A stretch of 64,000 nt of DNA. Source: Lachnospiraceae bacterium (GTDB lineage Bacteria; Bacillota; Clostridia; Lachnospirales; Lachnospiraceae). Positions 51,047-58,269 of the stretch are shown in pieces. The notes beneath the pieces were generated by a model, which ran no database searches, was not told where the DNA came from, and saw nothing but the letters and a program-made list of their open reading frames with translations. Every line of letters starts with the position of its first letter. Positions within the stretch are counted from its first letter, which is position 1. The stretch is taken from the NCBI GenBank assembly GCA_910575255.1, contig CAJTEM010000003.1, forward strand, positions 62,001-126,000, given 5' to 3'. The translations under genes and the position numbers were made by a program.

Positions 51047-51115
51047 CCTGCGGGGCATGCCCGTCCGCAGGAACGAAGAAGGCGCTCTCCCCTTTTCATA
51101 AAGGAAGAACGCCTT
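51047..51115 (-). promoter_or_regulatory. Two tandem hairpins in the glnN leader
   Basis: On the minus strand the first hairpin (51079-51115) pairs AAGGCG...CGCCTT over about 16 pairs with an ATGA loop. The second (51047-51071) pairs CCTGCGG with CCGCAGG. They lie 95-160 bases before the glnN start codon. No T-run follows either, so simple termination is unlikely. Paired hairpins before nitrogen genes recall ANTAR-type control, but the loops are not the hexaloops of that class. Confidence 0.4.
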
Positions 51116-51233
51116 TGTTCCCTACTAAAATAAACCATCTATCCTAAAAATGCAAGTGTTTTTTTCACTTTTTCTTCATTTTGTTTTGTTTGCCCTTTTT
51201 TCCTTCCGGCAGAAAGAAAAAAACAGCAATTTG

Positions 51234-51270
51234 TCAAAAAAAGGACATCCTCCCGCAGGATAATGTCCTT
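51234..51270 (-). terminator. Terminator after fba
   Basis: On the minus strand AAGGACAT and ATGTCCTT pair and are followed by seven T. Confidence 0.85.
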
Positions 51271-51352
51271 CTTTTCCAGGTATCCTCTCCGGAACTCTCT
51301 ATCCCTTTTACGGAAGAATTCACCGGAAAACTTTCTGCTATTCCTCTGCTTC

Positions 51353-52216
51353 TTAAGCCTTGCCTACAGAACCGAACAGCTCCATCTTCTCTTTCACAGT
51401 CTCCTTGATTGCCGCAGCGCCGGGAGCCAGCAGCTTACGCGGGTCGAAGCCCTTGCCCTGCTGATCCTTGCCTGCTTCAATATACTCGCGGGTAGCCGCT
51501 GCAAAGGACAGCTGGCACTCGGTGTTCACGTTGATCTTCGCCACGCCCAGATCAATCGCCTTCTTAATCATATCAGCCGGGATACCGGTACCGCCGTGCA
51601 GAACCAGAGGCATCTCACCGGTCTTCTCCTGAATCGCAGCCAGGGTGTCAAAGCTTAAGCCTTTCCAGTTCTCCGGATATTTGCCATGGATATTGCCGAT
51701 GCCTGCTGCCAGGAAATCAATCCCCAGGTCAGCAATCGCCTTACACTCGTTGGGATCCGCACACTCACCCATACCGACAACGCCGTCTTCCTCTCCGCCG
51801 ATCGAACCAACCTCGGCCTCGATGGACAGACCCATGGCATGGGCAACCTTTACCAGCTCCTTGGTCTTCTCCACGTTCTCCTCAATCGGATAATGAGAGC
51901 CGTCAAACATGATGGAAGAAAAGCCTGCTTTAATGCACTTATAGCAGCCCTCATAGCTGCCGTGATCCAGATGCAGGGCAACCGGAACCGTGATATTCAT
52001 CTCTTCGATCATCGCCTTCACCATAGCGGCTACGGTCTTGTACCCTGTCATATACTTGCCGGCGCCTTCTGACACACCCAGAATCACCGGAGAATTCAGC
52101 TCCTGAGCAGTAGCCAGAATGGACTTGGTCCACTCCAGATTGTTGATGTTGAACTGACCAACCGCATAATGTCCCGCTTTTGCCTTCTTCAGCATTTCTG
52201 TTGCAGATACTAACAT
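51353..52216 (-). CDS. fba: Fructose-bisphosphate aldolase, class II
   Basis: The 287-residue cytoplasmic enzyme has the class II aldolase pattern: GHYAVGQFNINNLEWTKSIL, zinc-site PVALHLDHGSYE, FSSIMFDGSHYPIEEN, EAEVGSIGGEEDGVVG, FLAAGIGNIHGKYPENW and PLVLHGGTGIPADMIKKAI, then the KINVNTECQ phosphate-binding segment. It cleaves fructose-1,6-bisphosphate in glycolysis; related aldolases act on tagatose or other ketose bisphosphates. It stands alone with its own terminator and is close to the second sugar locus, though not in it. Upstream 52217-52358 shows no other gene. Confidence 0.95.
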   Translation of the reverse strand: MLVSATEMLKKAKAGHYAVGQFNINNLEWTKSILATAQELNSPVILGVSEGAGKYMTGYKTVAAMVKAMIEEMNITVPVALHLDHGSYEGCYKCIKAGFSSIMFDGSHYPIEENVEKTKELVKVAHAMGLSIEAEVGSIGGEEDGVVGMGECADPNECKAIADLGIDFLAAGIGNIHGKYPENWKGLSFDTLAAIQEKTGEMPLVLHGGTGIPADMIKKAIDLGVAKINVNTECQLSFAAATREYIEAGKDQQGKGFDPRKLLAPGAAAIKETVKEKMELFGSVGKA

Positions 52217-52358
52217 TTCATACCCTCCGTTTCGTTATTTATACTCTCCTCCGCACCTCTGGTATCAGATGCGGACTGCAGCTTGTACTATTATAACGCA
52301 CTTTGTCCTGTTTGGGTAGTGGTAGTTTTCACAATCTTTCTGCAGAATTCCCGCCAGT

Positions 52359-52922
52359 GTTACTTTTCATCGGCAATGTCAGTTAGTTAAGCTGTTCCCG
52401 AAGGTACGCCTTGAAACAAGGGGAGGGCCGCAGCGGGAAATGGTCTGCGGATGTTTCCGGTTTCGAGATCAAGAATTCCTAAAATTTCCGATTTTTGCTA
52501 AAAACGAAACGAAAATTCAAAAACTCGCTACGCTCAAACAGTTTGAATTTTCGTTTCCACGCAAAACTCAGAAATTTAAGGACTTCTAAATCTCTGCAAA
52601 GTCAGCATCCGCAGACCATTTCCCGCTGCGGCCCTCCCCTTGTTCCAAGGCTGGATATCCCGTTCCCTGTTCTTTCAAGGCTGGTAGATACCAGCTCTGG
52701 AAAAAGGGTTCCCCGGATTGCGTTTGCAGGATGCATAGAAACTCTTAGCTCGCAGGAATCTGCGTCAGTGTCAAAAATACAGCTGTCTGAGCGAAGCGAG
52801 TTCTGTATTTTTGACACTGCTTTTAGCAGATTTCTGTAAGCTTAGAGTTTCTGCATCCGAAACCCGCAATCCGGGGAAGCATTTTTCCAGAGCGTACCTT
52901 TCGCCCCCCGTGAAAAGTAATC
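52359..52922. repeat. Composite palindromic element between fba and thrC
   Basis: The segment begins GTTACTTTTCATCGG and ends with the inverted form of TTACTTTTCACGG. Inside are two long palindromes. The first (52409-52650) has outer arms of about 44 bases with a single mismatch, diverged middles, and a 15-base inner stem AACGAAAATTCAAA-type. The second (52695-52892) has arms from CTCTGGAAAAA inward and a perfect inner stem GTGTCAAAAATACAG. The two 20-base loops, AACTCGCTACGCTCAAACAG and (inverted) AACTCGCTTCGCTCAGACAG, differ at two positions. No gene is present. Confidence 0.9.
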
Positions 52923-52940
52923 CGCCAGCTATAATTTTCC

Positions 52941-54437
52941 TTACATCCCCAGAATCTCCGCCACCGTACTTTCCATCGTCCCGGCATCGCACTCTCTTTT
53001 ATGCCGGACCTCGGCATTGCGGATCTCCTCTACTGCCCGCGGAACCGGAACACCGGTCACCCGGCACAAATCATCAATGATCTCGAACTCATCCTTTTCC
53101 CCCAGATCCCCGTATACCGCTTCCATGACACTGTGTGAGAACTTGTAGGGGCTGGCCGTGGAGGCAATCACCGTCGGTGTCTTGTCCCCGGTCTCGTCCG
53201 CATATTTCCGGTAAACCGCCGAAGCCACACCGGTATGGGTGTCGATCATATATCCTGTCGCATCAAACAACCTCTTGATCTCTGCCGCATTCTCCGCCTC
53301 AGTGGCATAACCGCCGATAAAATCCCCCATCTTTGCCCGCATCTCTTCGGTAACGGTGTAGGCTCCGTCTGTTCCCAGCTCTGCCATCCGCTTTTTGTTC
53401 GCCTCTGCGTCACAGCCGGTGCTTAAGTAGATCAGACGCTCCAGGTTGCTGGAAATCAGAATATCCATAGACGGAGAGCTGGTAAGAATAAATTCCCGCT
53501 TCTTATCATATGTTCCCGTCCGGAAGAAATCATACAGCACTTTATTATCATTGGAAGCACAGATCAGCTTTTTCACCGGAAGTCCGATCTGCATGGCAAA
53601 ATAAGCTGCCAGTATATTCCCGAAATTCCCTGTCGGCACAGTGATGTTGATCTTCTCACCGACTGTAATCTTTCCCATCCGCACCAGACTGGCATAGGCA
53701 TATACATAATACACCACCTGCGGCACCAGTCTGCCAATATTGATGGAGTTCGCTGAAGACAACTGAAAACCGTGTTCTGCCAGACGCTTCCCGAATGCCT
53801 GATCGCCAAAGATCTTCTTTACCCCGGTCTGGGCATCGTCAAAATTGCCATGGATGGCTACTACCGCCGTATTCTCCCCTTTCTGCGTCACCATCTGCAG
53901 CTCCTGCACCCGGCTGACGCCCCCCTTTGGATAAAAGACAATAATCCGCGTCCCCGGTACGTCGGCAAAGCCTGCCATGGCCGCCTTTCCCGTATCCCCG
54001 GAGGTGGCGGTCAGAATAACGATCTCATTCTCCACATGATTCTTTCTCGCCGCTGTTGTCATCAGGTAGGGAAGAATCGACAGCGCCATATCCTTAAACG
54101 CAATCGTGCTTCCGTGGAACAGCTCCAGATAATAAGCTCCGTCCGCCTCTCTTAAAGGAGCAATCTTTTCGGTATCAAACTTGCTGTCATAAGCGGAATT
54201 AATACAATATTTCAGCTCCTCCTCGGTATAATCCGTCAGAAACAGCCGCATCACTTCATAAGCCGTCTCCTGATAACTCATCCCCGCCAGCTTCTCCATC
54301 GGAATCTCCAGCTTCGGAAATTCAGAAGGCATATACAGCCCCCCATCCTCCGCCAGACCATTCAAAACCGCACGCGAAGCCGTCAGTCCGCTCTCCCCGC
54401 CTCTGGTACTCTGATAAGATAAATTCGCCATATTCAT
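52941..54437 (-). CDS. thrC: Threonine synthase
   Basis: ATG at 54437 (MNMANLSYQSTRGGESGLTA) follows GAGAGGA; the TTG-led frame to 54494 is not needed. The 498-residue PLP enzyme converts O-phosphohomoserine to threonine. Motifs: the N-terminal YQSTRGGE...GLAEDGGLYMP, PLP lysine in FHGSTIAFKDMALSILPYL, ATSGDTGKAAMAGFADVPG, QLSSANSINIGRLVPQVVYY and the phosphate-binding TVPTGNFGNILAAYFA. Length fits the longer class of threonine synthases. It is transcribed alone, flanked on both sides by repeat DNA (52359-52922 and 54496-54547). Confidence 0.95.
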   Translation of the reverse strand: MNMANLSYQSTRGGESGLTASRAVLNGLAEDGGLYMPSEFPKLEIPMEKLAGMSYQETAYEVMRLFLTDYTEEELKYCINSAYDSKFDTEKIAPLREADGAYYLELFHGSTIAFKDMALSILPYLMTTAARKNHVENEIVILTATSGDTGKAAMAGFADVPGTRIIVFYPKGGVSRVQELQMVTQKGENTAVVAIHGNFDDAQTGVKKIFGDQAFGKRLAEHGFQLSSANSINIGRLVPQVVYYVYAYASLVRMGKITVGEKINITVPTGNFGNILAAYFAMQIGLPVKKLICASNDNKVLYDFFRTGTYDKKREFILTSSPSMDILISSNLERLIYLSTGCDAEANKKRMAELGTDGAYTVTEEMRAKMGDFIGGYATEAENAAEIKRLFDATGYMIDTHTGVASAVYRKYADETGDKTPTVIASTASPYKFSHSVMEAVYGDLGEKDEFEIIDDLCRVTGVPVPRAVEEIRNAEVRHKRECDAGTMESTVAEILGM

Positions 54438-54495
54438 CCGATCCTCTCTGCTCTTTTTTCCGTAAATCATACCACACTTTGCTATCCCATGCAAG

Positions 54496-54547
54496 GTTAC
54501 TTTTCACCGGCAATATCCGTAAGTTAAGCCGTTCCAAAAGGTGCGCC
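54496..54547 (+). repeat. 52-bp dispersed repeat, second copy
   Basis: It matches 52359-52410 at about 44 of 52 positions without gaps (GTTACTTTTCACCGGCAATA start, AAGGTGCGCC end). The following bases (AACAAGGGTTCACCGGATTG) resemble the CTCTGGAAAAAGGGTTCCCC unit. The two copies flank thrC in the same orientation. Confidence 0.8.
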
Positions 54548-54681
54548 AAGGAAAAAACAAGGGTTCACCGGATTGTGTTTACCAGAGTGTGTTTTGCGTC
54601 GGTAATCCGGTCAAGAAACATCCCGGCCCACATTGTGTTACAGACCTTCAGCCAGTTAAAGGGAATAAATCTGTTATTTCC

Positions 54682-55752
54682 TCACGGAAACATCCGGATA
54701 CACACCGGCGAGCCCCAGTCACACCGGGATACCTCCTTAAGCCTCCCGTCCTCCAATATCCGAAACACCACGATATTGTCACTGTCCTGATTTCCCACCA
54801 AAACATATTTCCCCCGGGGATCGATGCAAAAATTCCTGGGCGTCCTCCCGCCGCTTTCCTGCCACCCCACAAGATCCAGGCTCCCGTCCTCCAGAATCCG
54901 GCAGCACGCCAGGCTGTCATGCCCCCGGTTGGAAGCATACAGATATCTGCCGTCCGGCGTAATATGCAGATCCGAACAGATATTTTCACCGGAAAATCCA
55001 TCCGGCAAAGTGCTCACCGTCTCCCTGGGAACCATTTTTCCATTATCATAATAAAAATGCATTACCTGGGAAGCGATCTCATGAATCAAATAGAAATGAT
55101 GCCCGTCCTTTCCGAATTCTCCGAACCTTGGACCGCTGCCTGCCGGAACCGCAAAATCCGATTCCGGCGCTGCCTCCACCTCTTTTCCCCGGCAGGTATA
55201 TGCCTTTACCAGATCCAGCCCCAAATCCGGCACATACAGATATCTCCCGTCCGGGGAAAAGACAGCGCTGTGGGCATGGGGGCCCTTCTGGCGGATCGGA
55301 TGTACGCTCCTTCCCTCATGCCGGAACACTTTCCTTTCCCCGGTCATTGCCCCGCTTTCCTCCAGTTCAAAAATACTGAGCGCCCCGGAAGCAAAATTCG
55401 CTATTGCCAGGAAGCTGCCATCCGGCGACAAGATGATATGGCACGGATCTGTCCCCTCCGTATTGTAGGTGGACTCCACCTTCATGCTCCCTTCCTCATT
55501 ATAGGATATTTCCGTAACCCCGCCCCCAAACCGGCCCAGATATTCCTTTCTTTCATTTACTGCATAGATCCGTTTTCTCTTTTCGTCAATACATACAAAG
55601 GAGGGATTGCATACCTCCAACTCCTTCCATTTCCGGATTTCCCCCTCTTCAAACACGCAGAGAGAAATCCCCTTTCCTTTCCCCTGAAACACCTCACCTG
55701 TTCCAAAAAGTATCGGTTCTGTATACGTTCCGATACACAGATATTGTTTCAT
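54682..55752 (-). CDS. Lactonase-family beta-propeller (6-phosphogluconolactonase-like)
   Basis: ATG at 55752 (MKQYLCIGTYTEPILFGTGE) has AAAGGA upstream. The 356-residue protein is a seven-bladed propeller of the Lactonase family (YbhE/Pgl type). Recurrent blade motifs are GTDPCHIILSPDGSFLAIAN, GPHAHSAVFSPDGRYLYVPD, GPRFGEFGKDGHHFYLIHEI, SDLHITPDGRYLYASNRGHD and PRNFCIDPRGKYVLVGNQDS. Members hydrolyse 6-phosphogluconolactone or related sugar lactones in the cytoplasm. It is followed downstream by repeat DNA, and the FadR-type regulator gene precedes it by 85 bases on the same strand, so it may be in that operon. The exact lactone is not known. Confidence 0.85.
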   Translation of the reverse strand: MKQYLCIGTYTEPILFGTGEVFQGKGKGISLCVFEEGEIRKWKELEVCNPSFVCIDEKRKRIYAVNERKEYLGRFGGGVTEISYNEEGSMKVESTYNTEGTDPCHIILSPDGSFLAIANFASGALSIFELEESGAMTGERKVFRHEGRSVHPIRQKGPHAHSAVFSPDGRYLYVPDLGLDLVKAYTCRGKEVEAAPESDFAVPAGSGPRFGEFGKDGHHFYLIHEIASQVMHFYYDNGKMVPRETVSTLPDGFSGENICSDLHITPDGRYLYASNRGHDSLACCRILEDGSLDLVGWQESGGRTPRNFCIDPRGKYVLVGNQDSDNIVVFRILEDGRLKEVSRCDWGSPVCIRMFP

Positions 55753-55837
55753 ATCCTTGCCATTCCTTTCACGCTTATACTCATATATCATTCCCTCATT
55801 ATTTTTCATGCCCTTCTGACGCAGCCTGTTTCTGCCG

Positions 55838-56554
55838 TCAGTCCGTCAAAGACTCACACCTGTCACAGTCTCCGCCTGCGGCCACGTATTTCTTTACCCG
55901 CTCAATAATCAACGCCATATGGCGCTCCATAAGATACGCCGCCTCATCGGACTTTCTTTCGGCAATACACCGGAACACCATATCATGATAGAAAAGGCTG
56001 TCTATCGTCTCCCCCTGAGCCACCAGGAAGTTCTTCATCTCCGACAGAATCATTACCCAAATAATCTCTGTAATCTTCTCTAACATCTTATTGCCTGACG
56101 CTTTGGCAATACAAGTGTGAAACTCTGTATCAGCGCTGGCAAACGCCGCCACATCCTCATTCAATTCCCTGCAGCGGTTCAAAAGCCCTCTTAATTGCTC
56201 AATATCTTCTGGCGTGGCCTCCTTTGCCGCCTGCCTCGCCGCCTCAACTTCAATCCCCTTTCTGAAACGCATCATCTCCAGCAGGCTTACATTGTGGGTC
56301 AAAAGCGCAGGAACAAAAAAGTTCAGATAAACATCACTGTCCACTACCTTCACATAAGTACCCCCGCCCTTTCTGGTTTCGGTAAAGCCCAGGGCGGCAA
56401 GCTTATTCAGCGCTGCCCGCAAAGTATTCCTGCTGACCTCAAACTCCTCGCACAATACCATCTCCGAGGGAAGCCTGTCCCCCGGCCGGTATTCCTTCTT
56501 AATTATCATATCCAGCAGACGGTTATAAGTCTGTTCTACCAATGAAGCTGCCAT
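55838..56554 (-). CDS. FadR/GntR-family regulator with FCD domain
   Basis: ATG at 56554 (MAASLVEQTYNRLLDMIIKK) follows CGGAGG. The 238-residue protein has the GntR winged helix (EYRPGDRLPSEMVLCEEFEV, SRNTLRAALNKLAALGFTET) and an FCD ligand domain (FRKGIEVEAARQAAKEATPE, DTEFHTCIAKASGNKML with metal-binding His and Asp, HDMVFRCIAERKSDEAAYLM). FCD regulators bind operators of the form TNGTNNNACNA. TTGTTCTACAA occurs at 56735-56745 and 56964-56974, with a near match at 56924. They lie between this gene and the divergent Dabb gene. Targets are probably both genes and the lactonase. Ligand is likely an organic or sugar acid, by family. Confidence 0.9.
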   Translation of the reverse strand: MAASLVEQTYNRLLDMIIKKEYRPGDRLPSEMVLCEEFEVSRNTLRAALNKLAALGFTETRKGGGTYVKVVDSDVYLNFFVPALLTHNVSLLEMMRFRKGIEVEAARQAAKEATPEDIEQLRGLLNRCRELNEDVAAFASADTEFHTCIAKASGNKMLEKITEIIWVMILSEMKNFLVAQGETIDSLFYHDMVFRCIAERKSDEAAYLMERHMALIIERVKKYVAAGGDCDRCESLTD

Positions 56555-56734
56555 TTCCAATCCTCCGTATCCATCAAATCTATGTATCCGCACCCAGTCA
56601 CCATGCGCCTTATATCAAAATTTGCTCCGCAAATTCTGATAAGTTATATTGTAACACACTTCCCCCTTTCCTACATGATTTCGATTTGATTTTACCGGAA
56701 GATACTTGTAGTGCATCTTTTTTCTTTTTCAAAG

Positions 56735-56745
56735 TTGTTCTACAA
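56735..56745. promoter_or_regulatory. FadR-type operator, proximal site
   Basis: TTGTTCTACAA is a perfect TTGT-N3-ACAA palindrome, the form bound by FCD-domain GntR regulators. It lies 180 bases before the regulator gene. Confidence 0.6.
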
Positions 56746-56923
56746 ATTTTATTATATCTGCTTTTTTTAAATTGTCAATATCCTTTCTGGAATTTCCCTC
56801 GTCTTTTTGACATATCCGTTAATTTTCTTTGTTTTTTTCTTTTGCCTTTTCACTATTTTATTTATTTTTTCATCACATCTTGACTTTCGCTTGGATGTTT
56901 TGTATACTTATTTATAAATTACA

Positions 56924-56974
56924 TGTAGAACAGCATCATGCATTTATTTGATATTATTCATTTTTGTTCTACAA
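56924..56974. promoter_or_regulatory. FadR-type operators before the Dabb gene
   Basis: TGTAGAACA at 56924-56932 and TTGTTCTACAA at 56964-56974 repeat the motif in inverted and direct orientation. The second site ends 23 bases before the Dabb start codon, where binding would block transcription or its start. Confidence 0.6.
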
Positions 56975-56997
56975 CTTTATTTTAAGGAGATTTTATT

Positions 56998-57297
56998 ATG
57001 ATCAAACACATTGTATTTTGGAAGATCCACAAAGGCGGGACACAAAAAGAACGTCAGCAGACCATTGATGCATTCCGCAGCAAAACAAATTATTTAAAAA
57101 CCGTCATCCCCCAGATCCGCCAAGCCACAGTCGGCAGCAATATCAATTCCGGCGATACCTTTCATGTATGTATTGATTCCCTTTTTGATTCCGCAGAGGA
57201 TCTTGAGAGCTATATCAACCATCCGGAACATCTGAAAGTACGCGAATTCATGAACCAGGTTTCTTATGAAAAAACCGTCTTTGACTATGAGTTTTAG
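56998..57297 (+). CDS. Dabb (stress-responsive A/B barrel) protein
   Basis: ATG at 56998 follows TTAAGGAG. The 99-residue protein matches the Dabb fold: MIKHIVFWKIHKGGTQKERQ, YLKTVIPQIRQATVGSNINS, DTFHVCIDSLFDSAEDLESY and NHPEHLKVREFM. These small dimeric alpha/beta barrels occur in many operons, with few known activities. It is divergent from the FadR-type regulator and separated from it by FCD-type operators, so it is probably a regulated target. Nothing in the sequence identifies a substrate. Confidence 0.88.
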   Translation: MIKHIVFWKIHKGGTQKERQQTIDAFRSKTNYLKTVIPQIRQATVGSNINSGDTFHVCIDSLFDSAEDLESYINHPEHLKVREFMNQVSYEKTVFDYEF

Positions 57298-57404
57298 AAC
57301 TTTTCCGGTATATTCTGTTAGAATTTTACCGTAAAAATATCCTGATCTGCATGATTCTCCGTTTGCGGCGGATCGTATCAGCGGCATGATTCTTTTCCGC
57401 CGCA

Positions 57405-57511
57405 GGCATTGATTCACTTAGCAAATGCAATGAACTTAGCGGACAGGAACACACCGTACCGCGATCATCGCAGAGTGTTTTTGTATCATAGGACGCACTT
57501 TCCCATGATAT
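57405..57511 (+). repeat. Dispersed intergenic repeat, copy 2
   Basis: It is homologous to 17738-17893, lacking about 45 central bases. The 3' stem (TATCATAGGA with TCCCATGATA) keeps pairing through a two-sided base change relative to copy 1. It is located after the Dabb gene. Confidence 0.7.
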
Positions 57512-57547
57512 AAAAAACGCCAGCTTCTCGCATTGAGAAACCGGCGT
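57511..57547 (-). terminator. Terminator-like hairpin, minus strand
   Basis: On the minus strand CGCCGGTTTCTC pairs with GAGAAGCTGGCG and is followed by six T. No minus-strand gene ends here, so it is orphaned or belongs to the adjoining repeat. Confidence 0.55.
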
Positions 57548-57569
57548 GGAAAAAGGCCGTGAGGGTGAA

Positions 57570-57655
57570 CAATCCGGGGAACCCTTTTCCGGAGCTGGTA
57601 TTTACCAACCTCGAAAGAACGGGGAGCGGGATATCCGGCCTTGAAACAAGGGGAG
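57570..57655 (-). repeat. 86-bp dispersed repeat, inverted copy
   Basis: Read on the minus strand it matches 52634-52720 at roughly 88 percent (CTCCCCTTGTTTCAAGGCCG start, GGGTTCCCCGGATTG end). The 52-kb copy spans the junction between the two palindromes there. A partial copy (GCTCTGGAAAAAGGGTTCCC) is at about 2725. Confidence 0.8.
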
Positions 57656-57772
57656 GTGTTCCGCAAAAGCAGCACCGATTCCCTTGCGCAATCCCCTTCC
57701 CTGTTATATAATGGTATTAAAACCCGGCTGGAGCGCCCGCCCCCACCGCAAAATCAAAGGAGAAACTACCCT

Positions 57773-58150
57773 ATGAAGATCATCAGCCATCGCTATGTAA
57801 GAATGGAACAAATGAACCATCACGGCTCTCTGTACTCCGGCGTTCTGACCGACTGGATGACAGAGACCGCCTTCTTCGGCGCCGTGCAGACCCTGGGCCG
57901 GAGAGATCATTTCGTCATGTGTGCTGTCCAGGACTTCCGTTTCGCGGCTCCGGTCGAGCTTGGCACTGTCCTCAGCCTTCAATATGAACTGACAAAGGTC
58001 GGAAGAACCAGCCTGACTATCGCCGTGGAAGCCCGCGACATGCTAAGTCCTGACATTCTGTATTCCTCCTGCCAGGTTGTATTCGTCAATACGGACGAGA
58101 ATGGAAAAAGTGCTCCTCACGGCATTTCTCAATCCCCCGCACATCGATAG
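57773..58150 (+). CDS. Hotdog-fold acyl-CoA thioesterase
   Basis: ATG at 57773 (MKIISHRYVRMEQMNHHGSL) follows AAAGGAG; the frame open to 57641 runs through repeat DNA and is not used. The 125-residue protein has the 4HBT/YciA hotdog pattern: NHHGSLYSGVLTDWMTETAF, then CAVQDFRFAAPVELGTVLSL and GRTSLTIAVEARD. Such proteins hydrolyse acyl-CoA thioesters in the cytoplasm. It is one of few plus-strand genes and has its own terminator. Substrate chain length is not predictable. Confidence 0.82.
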   Translation: MKIISHRYVRMEQMNHHGSLYSGVLTDWMTETAFFGAVQTLGRRDHFVMCAVQDFRFAAPVELGTVLSLQYELTKVGRTSLTIAVEARDMLSPDILYSSCQVVFVNTDENGKSAPHGISQSPAHR

Positions 58151-58208
58151 TACTTGACAGGAAATAGCAGTTCATTTTCCGTTTTCTATTAAAAGCATAA
58201 AACATCAG

Positions 58209-58258
58209 ACACCCCGCCGCAGGCAAGAGAATATCAGCCTGCAGCGGGGTGTTTTATT
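58209..58258. terminator. Terminator between thioesterase and mutase genes
   Basis: ACACCCCGCCGCAGGC and GCCTGCAGCGGGGTGT form a 16-bp stem (one mismatch), with TTTTATTT following on the plus strand. It sits between two convergent genes and probably serves both. Confidence 0.75.
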
Positions 58259-58269
58259 TCCTGTTCTGT

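Noticed and set aside
54438-54494. TTG-initiated extension of thrC
   Set aside because: The family starts at about the ATG at 54437, which has the better ribosome binding site.
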